Source of the DNA: Cercis canadensis
Taxonomy: Eukaryota > Streptophyta > Magnoliopsida > Fabales > Fabaceae
Direction: 5' to 3'
Assembly (NCBI GenBank): GCA_003255065.1
Contig: QAOA01008633.1
Location: 79,647 to 143,646 of the forward strand
Length of the DNA stretch: 64,000 nt
The position numbers were made by a program, and so were the translations under genes. Positions 53,808-64,000 of this stretch are shown here, one piece after another (within the stretch, counting starts at the first letter, position 1; each line of letters begins with the position of its first letter). The notes beneath the pieces were generated by a model, which had not been told where the DNA came from, did not search any database, and saw only the letters and a list, made by a program, of their open reading frames with translations.

Positions 53808-55220
53808 CTAATGCCTTCCTGACATAGCATCAATCAAGAGTCCAACTGAATCAAAGGAAGATCCACCACTAATCATTGCCTTTCTACCCTGCATACTCAC
53901 ATTCTTAACCTTCTTTCTCACCTCACTATCTGGCTTCATCACAGATTTCACTGCCTGTGCAATCTCCTCAGCTTTCACAATAGAATCACCACCAAACCTA
54001 TAATCCATTCTTAACTCCACAGCCAATCCCAAATCTTTTGCCATCTGAAAGGCATTGAGCTGCTGCTCTGCATATAGTGGCCATGTAACAATAGGCACAC
54101 CATACCATAAACTCTCCAAGATTGAATTCCACCCACAATGAGACACAAATCCTCCAACAGCTTTGTGTGCCAAAATCTCCACTTGCGGCGCCCACCCGCA
54201 TATGAATCCCTTGTCTTTGGTCCTCTCAAGAAACCCTTCTGGTAGCACCTCCTTCTGATCTGTGCTCTCACTTGATGCAGCAATTTTCATGGACCATAGG
54301 AATCTATGCCCACTTTTCTCCAACCCAAGTGCAATCTGTCTCAACTGTTGCACACCAAAACTCCCCCAGCTTCCAAAACACAAGAACACCACAGATGATT
54401 GTGGTTGATCATCCAGCCATGTCATGATCTCATCATGCTGAGCTTGATTATTGGACTGCAAATGGTTTGGATTGTTCTTGTGGTTGATCAAGGGTCCCAC
54501 AGTGTAAATAGGAGGTAAATCATAAGAAAAAAGTGAGCTAACAGCATTGAATTCCATTTCCAAAAAAGTATTCACTATAACCCCCTTTGTTTCCCTGAAC
54601 CTTCTAGCATGATTGACATAGCAAATGTACCCACCTTCCTTGTTGAATGCAAAAGAAGGTAGAACATTTGCTGGAACGGGATTCTTGTAGCCTCTGATGT
54701 TTTCTTCAGGACCTGATTCTTCAAACTCTCTTACCACTCGATCATGCCGGTCCGGGAGGTAAAGCAAGAACCCTAGAAATGCTGCACTATATGTGAGGAG
54801 CATATATGATGGCACCCCAAGTTCATTGCCAACATCAATCATTGAAGTGCAAAACAAATCAATGACCAAACCAGCAACTTTTGGAGAGGTTGGCAATATT
54901 TGTTCAACTAAGGCTTCTTTGACACATGCTTTATGAGACTCTATGTAGACACTCACATAATTATCTACAGATTTTATGAAAAGATCAATTGGAGGAGGTT
55001 GAACTTGAGGAAGATCAATGAAGCGAATATGGGTATGAGAGGCACTGCTAATTAGGCCTGTATAGGCATCTTTGGTAAGATCGTTTGGTGGTCTTATGAG
55101 AAGAACTGTGATTGAGAATTGGCCATTTCTTTCAAGTAGGACTTTTGCAAACTCAATTGTTGAGACAAGGTGACCAATTCCTGGAGATGGGATGAACACC
55201 AATTCTGCTTTCTTCATCAT
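53808..55220 (-). CDS. UDP-glycosyltransferase UGT-H (UGT71-like, most distal member)
   Basis: Intact, intronless, 470 aa; two adjacent ATGs (55220 and 55217) are possible starts. His17 in PGIGH and Asp121 in VIDLFCTSMID. PSPG box residues 343-386 (WAPQVEILAHKAVGG, HCGWNS, YAEQQ). Clearly diverged from B-G: a longer N-terminal loop (PPNDLTKDAYTGLISSA), EENIRGYKNPVP instead of ESIIPGYINPVP, GSWGSFGVQQLRQI, and C-terminus VELRMDYRFGGDSIVKA ending DAMSGRH. It lies outside the duplicated units and marks the upstream end of the array. Probably a distinct acceptor preference. Regulation not visible. Confidence 0.94.
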   Translation of the reverse strand: MMKKAELVFIPSPGIGHLVSTIEFAKVLLERNGQFSITVLLIRPPNDLTKDAYTGLISSASHTHIRFIDLPQVQPPPIDLFIKSVDNYVSVYIESHKACVKEALVEQILPTSPKVAGLVIDLFCTSMIDVGNELGVPSYMLLTYSAAFLGFLLYLPDRHDRVVREFEESGPEENIRGYKNPVPANVLPSFAFNKEGGYICYVNHARRFRETKGVIVNTFLEMEFNAVSSLFSYDLPPIYTVGPLINHKNNPNHLQSNNQAQHDEIMTWLDDQPQSSVVFLCFGSWGSFGVQQLRQIALGLEKSGHRFLWSMKIAASSESTDQKEVLPEGFLERTKDKGFICGWAPQVEILAHKAVGGFVSHCGWNSILESLWYGVPIVTWPLYAEQQLNAFQMAKDLGLAVELRMDYRFGGDSIVKAEEIAQAVKSVMKPDSEVRKKVKNVSMQGRKAMISGGSSFDSVGLLIDAMSGRH

Positions 55221-55927
55221 TGTGCTAGAGTAGAGCTTGAGTGGTTCTGTTTCTCACTTTGTGGTTTAAGTGTTGGAGAGGAGAGAAAGCAAAAGAAAAT
55301 CTTTAATAGGCGTAGCTGGTAACATTAAGTCCACACGTTTTCACCTTAGGGTCCCCGCACGTAGAAGAAGTGCAATTTTTCTGACCTAGAGCCAGTGGAA
55401 GTTCTAGAAGTGACAGATTGAGTGGGATATCGGAACTTTTCCAGCGAATTCTTTTTATTTCCCTCTCATTCACACAACTGTCAAACGGCAGTATGAATTT
55501 GAACAAGAAAGCAGCTTAAAATAGTAAACTACTTACACACTAATAATTATTACATTATCTTACACATTATAATCATGGCACCTCAGTAATAGAGTATTCA
55601 GTATTTCATTATGGAGACCGCTTAGTCAATCCGAATAGAACTGAGCCGGATGGAACATGACAACAACTTAATTTAACAAAATCTACTTAAACTTTAATTA
55701 AATTTCCTTAAATTTTTTCATAATATTCATGTACACCACACCTCATCCAATGTGAGATAGCATGATATTCATTACTATGTTACAAGCATTTATCTTGGGA
55801 AAATGATGTTTACATATTGATTGTGAGAAGTGTAGAAAACGTAAATCTTATAAAAAGTTTAGCAGATAGCAGTATAATTTCAGAAGGATCTAATTAAATT
55901 GAGATATTGTGTAGATGCAACACACGA

Positions 55928-56192
55928 GAGTAAAACCCATTTTTCGTCCTTGAAAAATGACATTTGTGACAATTTCATCCTTCAATTATTTTTAGTAACA
56001 ATTTAGTCATTGAATGTTAATTGTGTACGCCAGTTTAGTCCTCTGCTAGTTTCTGTCGTTGAGCGTTGAGTAGGCCGAGGGACTAAACTGGCATACGGAA
56101 TTAACATTTAATGACTAAATTGTCACTAAAATTAATTGAATGACTAAATTGTTACCAATACCATCTTTTAAAGACGAAAAATGGGTTTACTC
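55928..56192. mobile_element. ~265-bp TIR MITE (GAGTAAAACC family), copy 1
   Basis: The left end GAGTAAAACCCATTTTTCGT and the right end, on the other strand, GAGTAAACCCATTTTTCGTC are inverted repeats. Internal arms (GACTAAATTG / CAATTTAGTC) continue the symmetry. Same end sequence as the element at 58786-59153. No clear target duplication. Confidence 0.7.
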
Positions 56193-56347
56193 TATTTTTT
56201 TTTTTCATAATCATTTTTTCTATTTTTCTTATAGTAACATCATTATAAAAAATCTTCAAATATGTCAAAAGTCCATCCAAAATTATTAATCATTGTAATT
56301 CAATTTTGTAGAACGATTATCGTGTTGTTATTGTCGTAATGACACAC

Positions 56348-56630
56348 ACGTCCACTTTCCAAGCTATATAGCAAAAGTCAAAAGCATTGTACCTAGAAGG
56401 AAAATGTGAAAAGTGAACCCCAACCAACAAAAGGTTGATATAATAGTTGATTAGGAGGGAGTGTTTCGTGCATTAGTTTTCTATTAGANACGTCCACTTT
56501 CCAAGCTACATAGCAAAAGTCAAAAGCATTGTACCTAGAAGGAAAATGTGAAAAGTGAACCCCAACCAACAAAAGGTTGATATAGTAGTTGATTAGGAGG
56601 GAGTGTTTCGTGCATTAGTTTTCTATTAGA
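56348..56630. repeat. 141-bp direct repeat flanking a single N
   Basis: 56348-56488 and 56490-56630 differ at two or three bases; the N at 56489 is between them. Confidence 0.85.
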
Positions 56631-57295
56631 GTCGTAGTACTTTATATATGTTCTTAAATAAAATAAAAATAATTCATTTTATGTATACAAAATTAAGAGT
56701 TTAAATTTTCGTATAATCGTATGACTATATATAAATAAATAAAATAAAGAGTGAGTTGGATTAGGTAAAAGCAATTTTTTGAGAGGAGTTGGTAGGTGTT
56801 ATCCGAATCTCTTTCCTTTCAAAAAAGAAAAAGTGAATCCATGCGCACATATAATGTTGTAGGTCACTATTAAATGGCATCCACTTAATAGTGAGGTTAC
56901 ATTATATATTAACATAGTGAAAGATCACATGATTTATGTTCAATAAGAAAAAAAATTTATATGAAACAATTATAATATGTACAGTAAATCAATTAAAATG
57001 ATAACTTAATTAGACATAAATCTTACCACCCATATAATCACTTATAAATAATAGCAACTTATATTTTATGCATTTGCATAGGATTCTATTTATTTAATAT
57101 AATATAACATATGTTATATGTAGTGCGTACAAAAAGATTCTAATTTATTTGATTATTTTCCAATCGAAGGTCCACTTTTGTTGACCAAAAAAGGCTGATG
57201 TAAGTGTATACGTGGAATCCATGTGTGAAAGGTGAATAGTATATTCAATATCATGTCATGGAAGGATGGTCTGAGTGCTTTGATTTTTGGATTTT

Positions 57296-57725
57296 TAATT
57301 AGAAAAAGTTCTAAAAACTCATAACAACTATGTTTTTGTTACATTCTACCTCTTATGCTTTAAAAATGTAAGACAAACTTCTTTGAACTTTCAAAACGTG
57401 CATTTTACCCCCACGACCCTGACGTTCATCTATTAATAGATGGAAGAAGAGATTTGAATATTATAATTTGACTCCAAAACTCTTTAAATATTACTTTTTT
57501 ATCTCAATTTTTATAAATTTGTTTTCATTTATACCCCTATAAAATTGCATTATAGCTCAGATTAATCACATCATATACACATTAATGGACGGAGGTCAGG
57601 GTTGGGCTGTAAAGTGCACATTTTGAAAGTTTAAGAATGTTTTTCTTACGTTTTTGAAGCATGAGAGGTAAAATACAACAAAAACATAGTTTAAAGAGAT
57701 TTTTAAGACTTTTTTCTTTTTAATT
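57296..57725. mobile_element. Fold-back element with ~150-bp arms
   Basis: The left arm (57300-57450: ACTATGTTTTTGTTACATTC, ACCTCTTATGCTTTAAAAA, CTTTCAAAACGTGCA) is inverted in the right arm (57580-57722: TGCACATTTTGAAAG, TTTTTGAAGCATGAGAGGT, ACAACAAAAACATAGT). The transcript would form a long hairpin. No coding capacity. Confidence 0.75.
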
Positions 57726-58696
57726 TGATCTCTTTGAGTACTGTAGTCTCAGTCTGTTTATTTATATTAATCATTTGAGTTTCTAGAATGATCGGCGACT
57801 TTAATATTTTAAGTAAAAGTATAACAAAAAAATTAAGGAAAATATAAAAGTATATGTAATCATTATTTTTTGTTTTCTTGTCTGAGTATTTCGTGCAATA
57901 TAATAGATGGTAGATTATATATTTTCATACTTTAATAACATTATATTCATAGTTATTTATTTTTTCATCTTAACAATTTTAGGACTTTTATAATTTAAGT
58001 TGACTTTATACCTTTAAAAATTACTGAAAACATTAAAAAAGAAAAAGGGTAAACTTGTGAGTCCTACATATTTAGTTTCCATTACAAATTATTTTGAGTC
58101 TTGGAGTATATCCCTTTACTTTGCATCTCGCATTAGTGGGTGCATTAGAANAAAAAAAAAATGTTTTGTTAATAATTTTCTGGATAGACATTTGTTTACT
58201 CCGTCGTAGAATTCCAAACATATCAATAACGACCTATCCCATAATATTAAAGTAACTTATTTTTACTATCGTATTTTCAACCAAATTCAACTATGTTTGG
58301 TTTTCTAACAACATCAATGAGAATGGACCATGTTTATTATAAAACCTTTCTCTCTTTTTGTCTTTGCAGCTGTTAGGAAAGTGATGTGAACAGAATCCCA
58401 TGAAAGGTGTGGAATCATTACTTTATTTCTTGATCAAATTGACTTTTCTACTACTCCAGGCCATATTTTTGTAAAATATTCAGAAATTGTTAATTGTATT
58501 ATTATACTCTACTATCATTGATAGAAACAAATTATTGAAACTTATTTTTAGATTTTATGGCGGCAATGATATTGACGTACTGAATTTAACTATAAGTTTG
58601 TAATCGATTAATTCTCATATCTGGTAGTAGTTAATTTACTCTCTTTTTCTTTTTTGCTAGTAAATAAATAATGAGTATATTTATAATTAAGAAAAT

Positions 58697-59284
58697 AGAG
58701 ATTCTATTATACTACATGAATATGCTATATTACACTAACGTGACAAGTATATGTAATTTTTATATTTTATTGAATATAAATATAAGAGTAAAACCCTTTT
58801 TTAGTCCTTGAAAAATGTAACTACTGACAAATTCATCCTCTAAAAAATTTCAGTGACAAATTGGTCATTGAATTATTATTCTGTTTGACAAATTAGTCCT
58901 CTGGTACTTTAATGGGAAAAGTTCTGGACTCCTGTAGACCCATTTCCTAAATTTTTTTTACTGATCTTGCCTAGCTATGTTTAAGCCCTCTTTTTCTCAT
59001 TCAAGTCCTCATTTTCTTTTCACTGATCTTGCTTACCAGAGGACTAATTTGTCAACAAAATAATAATTCAAGGATCAGTTTGTCACCGAAATTATTTGGA
59101 GGACGAATTTGTTAGTGACTGTATTTTTTAAAGACTAAAAAAGAGTTTTACTCTAAATATAATTTATTTTATTTTCTCAAATAAACTTAAAAACAGTTAA
59201 CTTGTACACATGTTATTCACATATTGGCTAATCTCATGTAGTATGACATACTACATAAATACCAAAAGTATCTAAGAAACCTCT
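58697..59284. mobile_element. TIR element (AGATTCTATNATACTAC family), interrupted copy
   Basis: The two ends match the uninterrupted relative at 63409-63619, with a 368-bp MITE plus its 9-bp duplication inserted in the middle. The right end has GTAGTATGACATACTACATA, the left TACTACATGAATATGCTATA. Confidence 0.65.
58786..59153. mobile_element. 368-bp Mutator-like MITE (GAGTAAAACC family), copy 2
   Basis: Ends GAGTAAAACCCTTTTTTAGT and, inverted, GAGTAAAACTCTTTTTTAGT. Perfect 9-bp target duplication TAAATATAA (58777-58785 and 59154-59162), typical of Mutator-like elements. Nested in the element at 58697-59284. Confidence 0.8.
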
Positions 59285-60263
59285 GAAAGAAAATTTGAAC
59301 TAACGAAGGGAGAAGGAGACAAGTTTTATAACTAGCAGTAGTTAATTTACTAAGTTAAAGAAAACTCAGAATCACTAGAGTTGTTTGAGAGGGTTTTATT
59401 GATGGACGTAGGTTAATTCCTTTCTAAACAACCAAAAGAAAAAAGGTGCATTCTATTATTTTTATCCTACATTAAGAATTGATTGCTATTACTTGAACCT
59501 AGACTTATAACCAATTTCCCACCCACCCAGACTCTTAAATTACAGAAATAAGATAATTACTCAAGTAGAAATTTACATAATTAATTATTCAAAAGGCAGG
59601 TACATCTAGAAGAGACACTTTTGTAAAGGTGTTTGTGGGATTATGAAAAAGATATAAAGGGCATATATTATAATTTATAAAATAAAATTATTGAGACAAT
59701 TCCAAATTCATAATACTAGAATATAAACAAACAATAAAAGTCAAATATCACAAAAATTTATAATCTCCATACTCCATATTCACAGCTTTTTGACAGCTCT
59801 ATTTTATTTTATTTTTATAGTAAAAGGTCTATTTCGTCTCTGAAAAATATATTGATTATCATTTTAATCCCAAAAAATGTTTAAAAATGATTTCCTCCAT
59901 GAAAATGGTCATCTGTTTAATCTCAGTTAGTGAAACTAAATGAAATCTTATAGATGGCACATTAAATGTTGGTGTATAGTTAATTATTTATGTGACAACT
60001 GTAATATAAAAGTACAAAGTGTCAAAACGCATCGTTTTGGATAATTTAAAATTGGAAAAATAAAGGGATAAATTGCTGAAATGCCTTTTTGAGGTTCTAG
60101 TCCCTTCAGCTCTTTCTCTGAAACCTCAAAGTTTCTCTCGCTCTATTTGGAACCTTCTGTTCCCCTCTTTCTATTCTTCTATTCCTCTTCGGAAAAGAAT
60201 CTCCACTGGGAGTAATTTTGATGAAATTAATAAATAAAAAAGAAGCTTTGATCGATTTTTGGG

Positions 60264-60629
60264 GTAATTGATTGAAATAATACATTTTTAGAAAGTATTT
60301 ACATAAATGGAGCAGTTTCTAAATTATTTACCTAAAATTAATACTTTTCAATATTTTACTAATTTTTCATCGAAAGTGAAATGTAGAAAAAAATCAACAA
60401 TAAACAGGTTTAGAGCTAAATCATATTTGTTGGGAACACGTTTTAAAAATAAAACGTGTTCACAAGGAACACACTTTTAGAGGTAAAGCATGTTCCTTTG
60501 GAACACTCTTTATCTCTAAAGTGTGTGAATTCACTTTCGTTAAAATATTCAAAAGTGTAATTTTTAAGTAAATAATTTGAAAATTACCCCATTTATGTGG
60601 CAAAAATGTATTATTTCAGTCAATTAGCC
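60264..60629. mobile_element. 366-bp TIR MITE with 11-bp target duplication
   Basis: Flanked by CGATTTTTGGG (60253-60263 and 60630-60640). Ends GTAATTGATTGAAATAATAC and, inverted, GGCTAATTGACTGAAATAAT; long arms reach inward to TTTCACTTTCG-type sequence. Mutator-like by duplication size. Confidence 0.75.
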
Positions 60630-61079
60630 CGATTTTTGGGCATAGCTTGTTCTTTCGAATGTTTTTTTGTTTCTTATGATGATCAACTTTACTACTCTAG
60701 GAGAATTACTGAGCTTGTAGAACTTCAAAAATTTCTAAGTATGAATTCTCTCATTTTTACTATTGATTCTTTCTGTGCTACAAAATCTTATCCCTGTATA
60801 TAGCTTTATGATGCCATGAATGTTGCTTGCACATTTGCTTATGGAGAGTTTGGAAATACTAATATCATTATATTTGCATGAGTGAATCTTTTACCCAGAA
60901 ACTTAATCCTAGATTTAAAACCAAAATGCATAAAAAAAAATAGAAATTAGAAAAGGGTTTAACGGTTGAAAATAAAAGTAATTTGAATTTTCTAGAAGTT
61001 CTTTAGGATTCTTGGTTGTCGATTACTAGAAGTTATAAAAGTGTGTTAGTTTAAGAGATTTAGCTATTTATAGAAATTA

Positions 61080-61530
61080 GTCAGGGAAATGCAGACAAAT
61101 TGAGTCCCACTACAAAAGAAATAGTGAATTTAGTTAAGTTCCGCTACATTGAAATAGCAGGACGCATCATCATTTCACAATTGATTAGCTTAAAAATCTA
61201 AAACGATCCCACATTTTAGAGGAAGTCCTGCTACTTTGTAAACAACGAGACTCCAAGGGTCACGCTATAACAAAGTAGTGTGTTTATCTCTCTTCTCTCT
61301 CTTTNGTCAGGGAAATGCGGACAAATTGAGTCCCACTACATAAGAAATAGTGAATTTAGTTAAGTTCCGCTACATTGAAATAGCAGGACGCATCATCATT
61401 TCACAATTGATTAGCTTAAAAATCTAAAACGATCCCACATTTTAGAGGAAGTCCTGCTACTTTGTAAACAACGAGACTCCAAGGGTCACGCTATAACAAA
61501 GTAGTGTGTTTATCTCTCTTCTCTCTCTTT
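61080..61530. repeat. 225-bp direct repeat flanking a single N
   Basis: 61080-61304 and 61306-61530 are nearly identical (AATGCAGACA/AATGCGGACA, CTACAAAAG/CTACATAAG), with the N at 61305. Confidence 0.88.
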
Positions 61531-61684
61531 CTTTGTCTATCTTCTCTCCTCTCTCTTCTATCTTGCTACATTTGAAGTAGCGTGACTTGAAAAGATGGTG
61601 GGTCTCACTACTTCAATATAAAATGACTCAATAAAATTTGTTTTTTCTAAAGTAATGTGACTCAATTTTGTCCGGATCTCCTGA
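61081..61684. mobile_element. TIR MITE, apparent length inflated by N-flanking duplication
   Basis: The left end TCAGGGAAATGCAGACAAAT and the right end, inverted, TCAGGAGATCCGGACAAAAT are imperfect inverted repeats that continue into TTGAGTCNCANTAC. Without the duplicated 225 bp the element would be ~378 bp. Confidence 0.6.
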
Positions 61685-62588
61685 ATATTTTATTTAAAAA
61701 TACCCTAAAATGAGAAATAGTTTTCCAACTGCCCCTTTTATGCATTTTGTTTTTAAAACATCATTTTTTTGTTGTCATTTTGCCTATTTTTCTTTGTATG
61801 CCACAAGGAGAATCCATATATAAAGAGGTACCTAAAATAAGAAAACAAAAAGTAGAAAGGAGTAAATTATCTCTTTTGAAATAGGGGAAGTGGGGAGGGG
61901 TGGGAGAGGGGATAGATAAGGGGTTCAAGAAGAAACTCTTTTTCTTAGTAATTCAAGATATTTGCGAGTCCATTAACAGTTACTTGTATACTGCATTCTC
62001 CCCCTTTCTCTTACACTTTGTGATAATAAAATATACTTCATTACATTTTATTGAGAATGTTACACCATTAATTGGTATTCCCTCTTCAGTTTGTAAAAGA
62101 TAGGCTTCATATTTGCTCCATTGCTCTATATAGGCCCATGATTGTTTAGTTATCAATTTGATTATGGCTCCTGCACACCTACTTTGGGGTTGATGTTGTT
62201 GGAAACATATTGTTACTGTATACAGGTATCTAAATAGAAGAAGTTGTTAGCATTTTACTGTTGACTATGTCCCCTCCACTCCTTTTACATAGCGTGAAAT
62301 TCATCTCTGGTTATCGCCATTGAACATCCACCTACAAACCTACTATGGTGTTTATTTGAGCACTTTTTGGGGATGCTAGTTCTATCCACGTCAATCGTAA
62401 CCCTTGGATAATGGTTGCATGGAGATTTCAAAGTGTCTTCTACTCTAGGTGTGAAAATTTGCCTGATAAGGCTCGAATTGTGGATTCATTAGGAGGGGTA
62501 AATCGGGGACTGCACTCTTGCTCTTTGCTTCATCGCTAAGGAGTGATTATTGCGGTGAAATTTTGAAAATCTCAAACATTTCTCTTAC

Positions 62589-63048
62589 ATGGTGTTTAGT
62601 ATAGAGAATGAAAGTTTTATTCTCGAGAAAATTTTATTCCCATCCTCTTAAGTGAAAAAGTTTTATTTCCACTTTCAAGTAGTGTTTGGTATATGAAATG
62701 AAAGTTTTATTTCCACCCTCGATCAAGTGGAAAAGTTTTATTCCCACTCTCAATTAATGTAAATTTTCTTTATCATGTATCTTTTATGTCTGAGAATGAT
62801 TTTTTATCTTTTGTACCGAGTGTAAAAAATTTTGATTCTCATACTCACTTTCCCAAAAATGTTAAAATATTTCTGATGCCAAACATCACTCCAATGTAAA
62901 ATTTCATTCCCATATATTCTTTAAGCTTGGGAATGATTTTTTTTTTTTTTTTTTTATCTTTTAACAAACGTTGAAATTTTTTTATTTTCACCCGTACTTT
63001 TTCAAAAATCTTAAAACATTCCTTATATTATATCAAACACTACTTTAA
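62589..63048. mobile_element. Probable TIR element with internal ~90-bp duplication
   Basis: The left end GGTGTTTAGTATAGAGAATG and the right end, inverted, AGTGTTTGATATAATATAAG are imperfect inverted repeats. Inside, the block GTGTTTRGTATA...AATGAAAGTTTTATT appears twice ~90 bp apart (62592 and 62684). Confidence 0.45.
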
Positions 63049-63408
63049 GAAATTAGTAAAAAAAAAATAAAATTGGAATGTAGGGTCCAGTCCCCTTAAG
63101 ATCCATCAGAGATTTCAGATGTTAGACATTGGTTGGGCCACAGTTGCAATTATGTTGTGAAAATTGCGGGAGAATAAACTAATAGCATACTGCAATTATG
63201 AAAAATCACAGTGGTGTTGTGTTGACCTCTCAAACTGCGATATTGTAGGTATACTTGAGGTTGTGAAGCGCAATTGAAAACTATGGACAATGGTTTAAAT
63301 TGTATAATTTTAACCTAGTTAAACACAAAAGTTATTAATTATTTAAGTGTTTGATATATATTGAGTGACTTAATTTTTAAAATTTTTTACAATGATATTT
63401 AATTATTC

Positions 63409-63619
63409 GGAGATTCTATGATACTACGTAAGTATGTCATACTACACTGATGTGGCAAGCATACATAATTTTCATATTTTATTATATATAAAATATAATT
63501 TATTTAATTTTTTAAATAAACTTAAAAATAATTAATTTGTACACATGTCATTCATTTATTGGTTATTCTTATGTAGTATGACATACTACATAAATACTCA
63601 AAGTATCTAAAAAACCTCC
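63409..63619. mobile_element. ~210-bp TIR MITE (AGATTCTATNATACTAC family), uninterrupted copy
   Basis: The left end GGAGATTCTATGATACTACG and the right end, inverted, GGAGGTTTTTTAGATACTTT; internal arms CATACTACAC / GTAGTATGAC. It is the empty-site relative of 58697-59284. Confidence 0.65.
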
Positions 63620-63976
63620 TTAATTATTTCTTGTCGGACAACATGAGTTGTTTGATTGATAAGAATCCAAACATTTTACATCGTTTGTAAAGTTAAGTTT
63701 GAATCTCACTGCTAATCGTCTTTTGTAATAAGCAATTGGTAAATATTGTAAATTTTCACTTAGACCAATAACATATCTTAGCCTTAGAACGGGATAGCGT
63801 AATACACTTATACAAAAGAAACAAAAATCATTTCTTCAACTTGGCGTTTGGTAAAATATCTTCTCAGAGTTTCCACTTGTAGCAGTGTAAATGATGCAAC
63901 CAGCCTAACACAAATGTGACCAATAACAACCCTTAAAAGAACTCTATCCTATTGCAATTGGGACTATCACTTCTCC

Positions 63977-64000
63977 ATGGCTTCCCCTCTTCTTCCTCTT
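63977..64000 (+). CDS. Possible start of a gene running off the window
   Basis: ATG in a CCATGG context opens MASPLLPL before the window ends. Upstream ~120 bp are less AT-rich than the surroundings. Only eight codons are visible, so this is a weak suggestion. Confidence 0.2.

Larger units (their letters stand above)
55221..63976. other. 8.7-kb gene-poor region with inverted-repeat elements
   Basis: AT-rich, no ORF I can assign to a protein family. It contains at least six short TIR or fold-back elements (listed separately), three single Ns (56489, 58151, 61305) and two N-flanking duplications. The few short open frames (for example 60597-60803 and 61900-62103) have no recognisable domain, and one starts inside a MITE. 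Confidence 0.6.

Noticed and set aside
60597-60803. 68-aa plus-strand ORF
   Set aside because: It starts inside a MITE and crosses its target duplication; no recognisable domain.
61900-62103. 67-aa plus-strand ORF
   Set aside because: Low complexity, AT-rich surroundings, no domain or homologous feature seen.
1-64000. CRISPR arrays, bacterial operons, phage or plasmid functions, tRNA or rRNA genes
   Set aside because: None seen; the content is plant nuclear DNA. The only tRNA-like sequence is the head of the SINE at 25863.

Overview
The window is nuclear DNA from a flowering plant, almost certainly a eudicot. It is AT-rich between genes, has plant-type introns, Tat-lineage Ty3/gypsy, hAT, Mutator-like and SINE elements, and a tandem array of intronless family-1 UDP-glycosyltransferases (UGTs) whose N-terminal and PSPG motifs fit group E, UGT71-like. 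I cannot name the species.

Layout. 181-515: 3' remnant of a UGT, split by a 94-bp transposon. 997-2360: a small two-exon GRF-zinc-finger membrane protein with a MITE in its intron. 3144-12729: a complete but dead Tat-lineage LTR retrotransposon read on the minus strand (5-bp target duplication, LTRs, PBS, PPT, fused gag-pol with two RNase H domains, integrase, a 45-bp minisatellite), which also carries an antisense gene on the plus strand with its own TATA box. 14928-55220: the UGT array, all on the minus strand: pseudogene 14928-16019, UGT-A 18351-19736, a pseudogene broken by a hAT element 21519-24612, UGT-B 29783-31183, UGT-C 33779-35182, UGT-D 39091-40494, UGT-E 43726-45129, truncated copy F 46795-47936, UGT-G 50415-51818, UGT-H 53808-55220. 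Alpha-expansin remnants lie at 42645-43020 and 49490-49890. 55221-63976: about 8.7 kb with no convincing gene but many inverted-repeat elements. A possible CDS begins at 63977.

How it works together. Seven UGTs (A, B, C, D, E, G, H) are full length with a complete 44-residue PSPG box and probably glucosylate small lipophilic molecules; the acceptors cannot be read from sequence. The array is evolving fast. A 6.7-kb unit holding two UGTs was recently duplicated, B and C look like reciprocal mosaics, C has lost the Asp of the catalytic His-Asp dyad, E and G lack the TATA-bearing promoter segment of B, C and D, and several copies are broken.

The most striking observation is at 22291-24000. An intact 1.5-kb hAT element with an 8-bp target duplication sits beside a second copy of its target carrying a typical hAT excision footprint. 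The two are separated by a single N, as if two alleles had been joined end to end. At least eight single-N positions in the window lie between near-identical direct repeats, so those local duplications are probably assembly artefacts and should not be read as biology without checking.
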